NCBI GenBank assembly: GCA_018969295.1
Contig: JAGWYN010000057.1
Coordinates: forward strand, 1-22,872
Reading direction: 5' to 3'
DNA: 22,872 bases
Source of the DNA: Chloroflexota bacterium
GTDB taxonomy: Bacteria; Chloroflexota; Anaerolineae; Caldilineales; Caldilineaceae
A program made the translations under genes and the position numbers. The notes beneath the pieces are model-generated. The model was not told the DNA's origin. It ran no database searches and worked only from the letters and a program-made list of their open reading frames with translations. Shown piece after piece: positions 15,272 to 22,872 of the stretch; the first letter of the stretch is position 1; every line of letters begins with the position of its first letter.

Positions 15272-15300
15272 ACTATAGCGCAGACGCTCTCTTTCGTCAA
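15272..15300 (-). promoter_or_regulatory. Promoter of the GroEL-like gene
   Basis: On the minus strand TTGACG (15300-15295) and TATAGT (15277-15272) are separated by 17 bases, each matching five of six consensus bases. The start would be near 15265, giving a ~56-base leader. No CIRCE inverted repeat is seen, so HrcA-type heat-shock control is not indicated. Confidence 0.7.
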
Positions 15301-15383
15301 ACCGCCTGAAATGCTCGACGGCCTGAAGGGAGTTCCTTCCCAGGTGCTGCTCGGGGGAAACTGGCCGCAGGGGCGCGGCAGGT

Positions 15384-16607
15384 TCAGCCTGCTGCGCTGC
15401 GCACCTGCGATTCCTGTGTTGGACGACGTTGTGTCTGCTGTCTTTGGAGGGCGGCTTTGCCGAAGAGCAGGGCTGCTTCGTCGTCGCTGGGGGGGTGGTT
15501 CAGTCCTGCCCGCACATCGCGGTAGTAGCGTTCGAGCGGCAGCTGGCGGGTCAGCCCGGCGCCGCCCGCGGCGCGCAGGCAGTGGTCGACGGCGGTCAGC
15601 GCGTGGTTGGTGGCTGTGACCTTGGCGGCTGCCAGCCACGGGGTCAGTTCGCGGCGGCGGTCGGGGCAGGCCATCCACTGTTCGGCGCTGTAGTAGACCT
15701 GGCTGCGGGCGCTGTGCAGCAGCAAGGCGGCCTGGCCCAGATGGCGCTGCACGCTCTCCAGTTCGGCGATCGGGCGCCCCAGAGCAGTGGGCACCCGTTC
15801 AAGGGCATACCTGGCGGCCGACTCTAAGGCGGCGGCGGCGACGCCCAGATAGACGGCGCTCAGCCCCAACGTAAACCAGGCGTTGCCGGCCCCCCCCTTG
15901 GCCTGGCCAGAGCGTCCGATCAGATGGCTGGCGGGCACCTCGACCCCGCGCAGCGCCACGGTGTGGCTGCCCGTCGTGCGCATTCCGACCGCATCCCACT
16001 CTTGTTCGACCTGAAAATGGTCGTCGACCTCCACCAAAAAGCGTCCGACTTCGCCGCTGCCGTCCTCGAGGGCGGCGGCGAGGATGGCATAGTCCAGCTC
16101 GGGGAAGAGGCTGGCAAAGCTTTTGCAGCCGTCGATCACCCAGCCGGCCAGGCTTCCGTCGGCTCGAGAGCAGGGGCGGGCTGTGGTCTGGGGGCGCCCG
16201 CCGCGGCTCGGGCTGCCCAGCGCCGGCTCGCTGGCCAGGGCGTTGACCAGGGCACCCCGCTCGACCGCAGCGCGGCAAAGGCTGGCAAAGAGCTCGGGGG
16301 GCCATTCGTCGCTTTCGGCAGCGCTGCCGATCGTCTGCAGATGCATCACAAAACTGAGCGCGGTGCTGCCGTCCCCGTGCGCCAGCGCTTCGGTGACGCG
16401 CACGGTGTCGAGCAGGGTGCCACCCCAGCCACCCAGCCTGCTGGGAACGGGCAGGGCTGGCAGGCCGGCTGCCCGAATGTCCGCAAAATTGGCATGTGGG
16501 AAAGCGCCCGTGCGGTCCTGTTCGCCGGCGCGCTGGGCGAAGGTGGTGGCGAGCTCGGCGGCGATGGCCAGCCAGCTGTGCAGCTGTGCGGTCGTTGGAG
16601 AGTCCAT
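15384..16607 (-). CDS. Acyl-CoA dehydrogenase family flavoprotein
   Basis: This 407-residue protein has the ACAD fold: an N-terminal helical domain, then the mid beta-domain (GWVIDGCKSFAS, VGMRTTGSHTVALRGVEVP). The C-terminal helical bundle includes AAKVTATNHALTAVDHCLRAAGGAGLTRQLPLERYYRDVRAG. It binds FAD and probably acts on an acyl-CoA or related substrate. The place where classical ACADs have the catalytic Glu (the YEGT region after RD) reads LNHPPSDDEAAL here, without that motif. This is like the ACAD-related flavin monooxygenase group, so the reaction is uncertain. ATG 16607 is preferred; a TTG at 16658 in frame would add 17 atypical residues. It is a single gene with its own promoter. 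Confidence 0.87.
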   Translation of the reverse strand: MDSPTTAQLHSWLAIAAELATTFAQRAGEQDRTGAFPHANFADIRAAGLPALPVPSRLGGWGGTLLDTVRVTEALAHGDGSTALSFVMHLQTIGSAAESDEWPPELFASLCRAAVERGALVNALASEPALGSPSRGGRPQTTARPCSRADGSLAGWVIDGCKSFASLFPELDYAILAAALEDGSGEVGRFLVEVDDHFQVEQEWDAVGMRTTGSHTVALRGVEVPASHLIGRSGQAKGGAGNAWFTLGLSAVYLGVAAAALESAARYALERVPTALGRPIAELESVQRHLGQAALLLHSARSQVYYSAEQWMACPDRRRELTPWLAAAKVTATNHALTAVDHCLRAAGGAGLTRQLPLERYYRDVRAGLNHPPSDDEAALLFGKAALQRQQTQRRPTQESQVRSAAG

Positions 16608-16640
16608 AGGATTGATTTCCGTGTTTTGTCGCAAAGTGGG

Positions 16641-16668
16641 TTGAACCTGTCCCGGCAACCGGGTTCAA
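16641..16668. promoter_or_regulatory. Inverted repeat at the predicted start of the ACAD transcript
   Basis: TTGAACC (16641-16647) and GGTTCAA (16662-16668) are inverted, with further CCGG/CCGG pairing inside. The repeat covers the predicted transcription start (~16661) of the minus-strand gene. It could be a repressor operator or a 5' mRNA hairpin. Confidence 0.4.
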
Positions 16669-16696
16669 GCATAGCGCAGGGGAGCAGAGTGGGCAA
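16668..16696 (-). promoter_or_regulatory. Candidate promoter of the ACAD-like gene
   Basis: On the minus strand TTGCCC (16696-16691) and TATGCT (16673-16668) have a 17-base spacer. Each matches four of six consensus bases. Confidence 0.45.
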
Positions 16697-16741
16697 AATT
16701 GTCTGTTCCGGCGGAGAAAGCTGCGGCTGTATCCTGTCGAG

Positions 16742-16771
16742 TTGAGGGTTTGGTTCTTTCGGTGGTAGCAT
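16742..16771 (+). promoter_or_regulatory. Candidate promoter of tex
   Basis: TTGAGG (16742-16747) and TAGCAT (16766-16771) are separated by 18 bases, four of six matches each. It lies about 60 bases before the tex ATG. Weak evidence. Confidence 0.3.
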
Positions 16772-16830
16772 GGCGCTGGACATCTTTTGGCTGGACGCCA
16801 TGCGGCTTTTCAGAGAGGGAAACGCTTTTC

Positions 16831-19049
<2,219 letters not shown>

Positions 19050-19050
<1 letters not shown>

Positions 19051-20309
19051 TGGTGGAGGGATGGACGTCTGGCGAGGAGGCGATCCTGGCGGCGTTGGAC
19101 GGGGAGCAGATGATGGCCGACCTGGAGGCGTTGGGGGAGATCGGCTGGGTGGCGGGTGCTGGGCTGCAGCGGATGGCCTACAGCCCGGCGGATCTGGCGG
19201 GCCGGCGCTGGGTGTTGGCGCAGATGCGGGCGTTGGGCATGGAGGCTGGGATCGATGCGGCTGGCAACGTGGTGGGGGTGTTGCCGGGCAGCGAACTGCT
19301 TCCGGCGCTGGCGTTGGGCTCCCACACTGACAGCGTGCCGGGAGGCGGAAAATATGACGGGGCGCTGGGGGTGGTCGGGGCGCTGGCTTGCGTGCGGACG
19401 TTGCGTGAACTGTCTGTGGTGTTGCGCCATCCGCTGCTGGTGATTGACTTTGCTGCGGAAGAGGCGACTACGGCGGCCAGCCCGCTGGGCAGCCTGGCCT
19501 TTGTCGGCGCGTTGGCTGTTGCCGACCTGGAGGGTCCGGCCTGGAGGGGGGAGAGCACCCGGGCTTTGCTGGCGGAGAGCGGCTTCGACGCTGCGGCGGT
19601 GGCAGCGAGCCGCCTGCCGCAGCCTGTCGGCGCGTTTGTCGAACTGCACATCGAGCAAGGTGAACAGCTGGCCAGTGCAGGGGGGGGTGTCGGTCTTGTC
19701 ACGGGAATCGTGGGGATTCGCCGCTACTTTGTGCGTTTTGTCGGGCAGGCCAACCATGCTGGGACGACCAGTATGGCGCGCCGCCGTGATGCGCTGGTCA
19801 TGGCTGCACCCTTTATCACCGCAGTGTGTGAGATCGCTGTCGCCTGGGGGATTGTCGGCACTGTGGGGCGGGTCGACGTGCAGCCGGGTGCCCCCAATGT
19901 GATTCCTGGCTGTGTGCTGCTCGATGTAGAAATTCGTGGGCTTGACGAGCGGCTCTTGGACGCAGCGGAGGCGGCGCTTCGTCTTGCGGCAGAGGCGCAG
20001 GGGGGAGCGTTCACCAGGGGCCATTGCAAGGCACCGGTGCTGGCCGACCCGGCGCTGCTCGCCGTGGTGGAGCGGGCCTGTCGCCGGCTTGGGATTCGCC
20101 ATCAACCGATGTCGAGTGGCGCGGGCCACGACGCCATGAACATGGCCCGGGTCTGCCCGTATGCCATGATTTTTGTGCCGAGTGAAGGGGGGATCAGCCA
20201 TGCCCCGGCAGAACACACGGCTGCTGCGGAGTGCATCGACGGGGTGCGCGTGTTGCTGGCGACGTTGTTGGAACTGGACAGTCGGAACTGGACAGTCGGA
20301 TCTGAGTGA
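19050..20309 (+). CDS. M20 family Zn-dependent amidohydrolase (allantoate/N-carbamoyl-amino-acid type)
   Basis: This 419-residue protein belongs to the hydantoinase/carbamoylase branch of M20 peptidases. Probable metal ligands are in SHTDSVPGGGKYDG (His92, Asp103), Glu137/138 of FAAEE, His200 in ELHIEQG, and the late SEGGISHAPAEHT. GQANHAGTTSMARRRDAL is the family's dimerisation and substrate segment. The stretch after EE (ATTAASPLGSLAF) departs from the usual EEG(S/T)RF, so substrate specificity is open: allantoate, beta-ureidopropionate and N-carbamoyl-L-amino acids are all possible. The ATG overlaps the tex stop (TAATG), so translation is coupled. No other purine or pyrimidine catabolic gene is nearby. 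Confidence 0.9.
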
Positions 20310-20310
20310 G

Positions 20311-20631
20311 CTAGGTCTGGCTGGCGGACTGTTGTTCTGCTGCGCATTGGGGGCAGAAGCGGGGGTCAGCCAACTCTTCCAGGTGGCGGGTGCAGACGGC
20401 AAAGCTGATCTCGACCCGGCTGCTCAGGAAGCGGCGGGTGACTTTGGCTTCGAGGGCCAGATCGCGCGAATTGCTGGCGACCAGGACGGCGGGGACCGGG
20501 CAGCTGTCGCAGCAGCTGCGTTTCCAGGGATGGGCGTTGTGGGCATTGGCTGCCACGAGCCGGCATTCTTCTTTGTGTTTGCCGCGAAAATAGTCGCCGT
20601 AGAAATAGCGGCAGCTGACCGGTTTGTTCAT
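20311..20631 (-). CDS. Cys-rich small protein with two CxxC motifs
   Basis: This 106-residue cytoplasmic protein has eight cysteines (7, 23, 40, 41, 44, 80, 93, 96). CCDSCPVP and FCPQC form two CxxC pairs, likely metal-binding (Zn or Fe-S). The N-terminal block CRYFYGDYFRGKHKEECRL, followed by Trp and Cys-Cys, recalls conserved hypothetical proteins of Chloroflexi, but I know no function. ATG 20631 has GGAG six bases upstream. It converges with the M20 gene, with one base between the stop codons. Confidence 0.82.
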   Translation of the reverse strand: MNKPVSCRYFYGDYFRGKHKEECRLVAANAHNAHPWKRSCCDSCPVPAVLVASNSRDLALEAKVTRRFLSSRVEISFAVCTRHLEELADPRFCPQCAAEQQSASQT

Positions 20632-20697
20632 AGGTGACTCCAGGGGAGAGGAAGGACGCCAGCCTGCGGCTGGGCGAAGATCCCGCAGCCCTCTGGT

Positions 20698-21906
20698 TTA
20701 ATTCTTCCAGAAGACAAAGCCGTCGTCCCCACCATCCTCTTCGTCGTCGTCGATCTCCAGAGAATCCAGGTCGATCAACAGGCGATTGGCGAGCGATTCC
20801 ATCCGGTCGTTCTGTTCGGGGAGCAGCTGTCCGAACTCATCCTCGAGTGCCAGCAACAGCTCCAGTTCAGCTTCGAGCAGATGGTATTCGCCGTGGAGGA
20901 GGGGGGGGCCTGGCAGTTCAGAGAGCCGAAAGGCTTCGAGATAGGCTGCATAGTCTTCACAAAACTCGCCGTCGTCATCGTCGTCGGGGGGGACGCTTTG
21001 TCCGGTCGAGTCTGCAAAAAAAACGGGTCGGGACGAGGGGAGGCCTGGTTTCTTGTTGCCAAAGGAGGGGGGCTGGTATGCTTTGTTCTTTTTTTGGGCG
21101 ACCGGCTCACTTTTTGCCGGGGCCTGGCGGTCCAGGAAATAGCCAGCGCCGTCGTCGGTCAGGCGCAGGGCGCTGTACTCGTGCAGCACGCTGTGCAGTT
21201 CATCGGGGGGGATCGGGCTGTGGTAGAGCCCGCGGCCGACCAGGAGAGCAGCCAGTTCCCAGACCGGGATGACTTTGTCGGTACGGCGGGAATGGCTCAT
21301 CAGCGTTTCGGCGGCCAGGGCGAGCTGTTGATTCTGTTGGTGGATGGCACCTTCGTCGCGACTTTCGTGCGGCTGCAGGCGGAACCGGTAGTGGCCTTTC
21401 ACGGCATCTTCGACCAGAATCAGAATATCGTCCTGGCTCTGTCCTCCCTGCGCGTCGATCCACTCGGCGAAGGGGAGACCCAGTCGCAGCGTCCATTGGT
21501 TGCGTTCGACCGCAGCTTCAGCATGGAGGGTCTGTCCTCCCATCAGCTCGACTACGATCCAGCGCAGTTCGGTCTTTTGTTGTTGAAAGAACTGGGGAAA
21601 AAAGACTGCATGTTCGAGCTCATCCAGCAGCAGAAAGCCGCGACGGCTCTCGGCTGCGGTCAGCGGGTGGCGGAAGCTGCTGCCTTGGAGCAGGTGGGAG
21701 AGCCAGCCGATCTGGCTGGAAGCGACTGGGACCGCCTGGTACAGTTCACGCACAGCCCGATAAATGGCATCGCGTGCGCCTTTGCCGATCGGGCGCTGAC
21801 GCTCTACCTGGGCGAGCAAATCGTCGATCGTGAGCGGCTGCAGCGAGCTGCTCAGCGCCTGGGCGACACAAATTGTGTAGCTCGGATAAAGTTTTGATGT
21901 TTCCAT
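20698..21906 (-). CDS. Unrecognised acidic protein with winged-helix-like segments
   Basis: This 402-residue protein is of unknown function. Residues ~8-75 (YTICVAQALSSS, PLTIDDLLAQVER, ARDAIYRAVRELYQA) look like a winged-helix or HARE-type DNA-binding domain. A second similar block lies near 225-280 (VIPVWELAALLVGRGLYHSP, LHSVLHEYSALRLTDDGAGYFLD). A Lys/Pro/Ser-rich linker (QKKNKAYQPPSFGNKKPG) leads to a very acidic C-terminal part containing DDDDDGEFCEDY and SLEIDDDEEDGGDDG. Start ATG 21906 is chosen because GATGAGGG precedes it by five bases; upstream in-frame starts (21918, 21933) are less well placed. The domain ideas are read from sequence pattern only. A nucleoid- or transcription-associated role is one possibility. 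Confidence 0.75.
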   Translation of the reverse strand: METSKLYPSYTICVAQALSSSLQPLTIDDLLAQVERQRPIGKGARDAIYRAVRELYQAVPVASSQIGWLSHLLQGSSFRHPLTAAESRRGFLLLDELEHAVFFPQFFQQQKTELRWIVVELMGGQTLHAEAAVERNQWTLRLGLPFAEWIDAQGGQSQDDILILVEDAVKGHYRFRLQPHESRDEGAIHQQNQQLALAAETLMSHSRRTDKVIPVWELAALLVGRGLYHSPIPPDELHSVLHEYSALRLTDDGAGYFLDRQAPAKSEPVAQKKNKAYQPPSFGNKKPGLPSSRPVFFADSTGQSVPPDDDDDGEFCEDYAAYLEAFRLSELPGPPLLHGEYHLLEAELELLLALEDEFGQLLPEQNDRMESLANRLLIDLDSLEIDDDEEDGGDDGFVFWKN

Positions 21907-21944
21907 GCGTGCCCTCATCTTATTGTGTACCACTCATGTCAACA

Positions 21945-21973
21945 AGTATTCCACAAAAACGACAAATTGTCTA
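21945..21973 (-). promoter_or_regulatory. Promoter of the 21906 gene with a palindrome over the -35
   Basis: On the minus strand TAGACA (21973-21968) and AATACT (21950-21945) are 17 bases apart. They match five and four of six consensus bases. The start would be near 21938. The perfect palindrome GACAAATTGTC (21961-21971) covers part of the -35 and could be a repressor site. Confidence 0.5.
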
Positions 21974-22264
21974 CCCTCTGCGCTGCAAGTTTCAATCAGA
22001 GATCGGTGACAGCGCAGCTGCCTGAGCAGCCTCAATTTCACAGGCCCTCCCTACGCACTCTCGCGCACATCGCCTCACTTCCGACAAAAAAACCTGACTT
22101 TTCCGAAAAAAACCCCTGACTCTGATCCCTGACTGTTCGGCAACCCACGCACCTGTTTTTTCTGTACAATAGGACCTGTTCTTTCGTAGAGCTGTTTCCA
22201 ATTTTTTTGACAGAGAGCCTTGCGCCCTCTGAAACCGATCCTGAAAGACTGTGGAGATCTGCCA
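21974..22264. other. Intergenic region upstream of GNAT copy B
   Basis: I see no gene in this AT-richer stretch. CCTGACT occurs three times (22093-22099, 22115-22121, 22128-22134), two of them separated by A-tracts. A TACAAT hexamer (22165-22170) and a perfect TTGACA (22207-22212) are present, but neither has a good partner hexamer. The ribosome site GGAG (22252-22255) serves the ATG at 22265. Confidence 0.55.
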
Positions 22265-22872
22265 ATGACCCCTTCAAATCCTTCCCACAAAGCCTTACAG
22301 CTGTTTTTGCTGCAACAAGAGTGGGCCGATGAGCAGGCTGGCCAGTTTTTCTGGAAGCGTCACGTGGATGCTGCGCTCGAGCAGGTTATCCTCTCTCTGG
22401 CTGCGGCGGGCTTTTTCCCCACTCTGGCCTGGTTTCGAAGATGTGAAGAAGTGGTCAGGAGGCAGGGCATAGAGGCGAGCAGTTGGTTGTCAAAGGTCCT
22501 GGATCCCGACCTTCCGATCGAGGGGTTCGAGAAACGGGCATACCAGATCCGCACCGCCGAGCTGGCTGACCTGCCGGCTCTGCTGGCGCTCGAAGAGGCC
22601 TGCTGGAGCGACGGGCTGCGCGCCCATGCAGACGAGCTGGTGTCGCGCATCACCGGCTACCCGCAGGGGCAGCTGGCGCTCGAGCGGGAAGGGCAGGTGG
22701 TCGGCGCAATCTATTCGCAGCGCATCGTGGATGTCTCGGCGCTGCTGCAGAGCAATTTTCGCGACGTGGCCGCGCTGCACGACCCGGCCGGCCCGATCGC
22801 CCAGCCGCTGGCGGTCAATGTGCTGCCGTCGATGCAGCAGTACGGGCTGGGCGACCAGCTGCTGGAGTTTCT
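22265..22872 (+). CDS. GNAT-domain protein, 5' part (copy B), possible PKS loading module
   Basis: This partial gene of 202 codons runs off the right end. The first ~80 residues (ALQLFLLQQEWADEQAGQFFW, then LAAAGFFPT) are related to copy A but clearly diverged. From PIEGFEKRAYQ onward the protein is identical to copy A except Arg for His in YQIRTAEL. The GNAT fold follows, with LAVNVLPSMQQYGLGDQLLEF at the break. This GNAT type is one I associate with loading modules of type I polyketide synthases, an inference because downstream domains are not in the window. ATG 22265 has GGAG nine bases upstream. The gene reads outward, opposite in direction to copy A. Confidence 0.78.
   Translation, partial: MTPSNPSHKALQLFLLQQEWADEQAGQFFWKRHVDAALEQVILSLAAAGFFPTLAWFRRCEEVVRRQGIEASSWLSKVLDPDLPIEGFEKRAYQIRTAELADLPALLALEEACWSDGLRAHADELVSRITGYPQGQLALEREGQVVGAIYSQRIVDVSALLQSNFRDVAALHDPAGPIAQPLAVNVLPSMQQYGLGDQLLEF
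22514..22872. repeat. Terminal inverted repeat, right copy (partner 1-359)
   Basis: This is the reverse complement of 1-359 with mismatches at 22551, 22636 and 22732. It ends at exactly the same codon position as the left copy. Confidence 0.97.

Noticed and set aside
12576..15278. 900-codon plus-strand open frame across 12576-15278
   Set aside because: It is antisense to the propeller and GroEL-like genes, which have full family matches. Its translation is Gly/Gln/His-rich without motifs, a GC-rich shadow frame.
15210..15383. CIRCE heat-shock element before the GroEL-like gene
   Set aside because: No TTAGCACTC/GAGTGCTAA inverted repeat is present in this interval.
16699..16830. 44-codon N-terminal extension of Tex
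   Set aside because: It lacks family similarity and overlaps the promoter region. ATG 16831 gives the usual start.

Overview
The window is a GC-rich bacterial segment. Its gene content and lipoprotein, zincin, Cys-rich and SUMF1-like families fit a Chloroflexota genome (Anaerolineae/Caldilinea-like). That placement is an inference from family resemblance, not from a marker gene. I see no rRNA, tRNA, CRISPR array or insertion sequence.

Layout. (1) Both ends carry the 5' part of a GNAT-domain gene reading outwards: minus strand at 1-587 and plus strand at 22265-22872. The outer 359 bp are a near-perfect inverted repeat with three mismatches, and the outermost 140 bp are identical. This suggests that the window is a whole contig whose two ends run into the same repeat. 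(2) 1022-2470 encodes a secreted SUMF1/FGE-like protein that lacks the catalytic cysteines, followed by the decayed tail of a SAM methyltransferase. (3) 2925-6927 is a TPP-riboswitch-controlled thiamine ABC transporter operon (thiB-thiP-thiQ), with a visible aptamer, antiterminator and terminator. (4) 10402-6964 (minus) is a tightly packed six-gene operon: yggS, proC, yggT, a lipoprotein, a zincin-like metallopeptidase and a membrane-anchored SH3-like protein. (5) 11657-10470 and 12134-11682 (minus) encode a secreted protein and a MaoC-like hydratase. A small membrane protein (12287-12604) is transcribed divergently from the MaoC gene. (6) 15209-12702 (minus) pairs a divergent GroEL paralogue, which has lost the ATP-hydrolysis aspartate, with an Asp-box beta-propeller gene. 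(7) An acyl-CoA dehydrogenase-like gene (minus) and tex plus an M20 amidohydrolase (plus) diverge around 16.7 kb. (8) 20631-20311 encodes a Cys-rich small protein and 21906-20698 an unrecognised acidic protein with winged-helix-like regions (both minus).

How the genes work together. The thi operon is a salvage route for thiamine or its precursors that TPP should shut off. The yggS-proC-yggT block is a housekeeping PLP/proline cluster extended by envelope genes. tex and the M20 hydrolase are translationally coupled (TAATG). The GroEL-paralogue/propeller pair is the least explained unit. The two GNAT genes look like starts of polyketide-synthase-type proteins and lie on opposite sides of otherwise ordinary genes.
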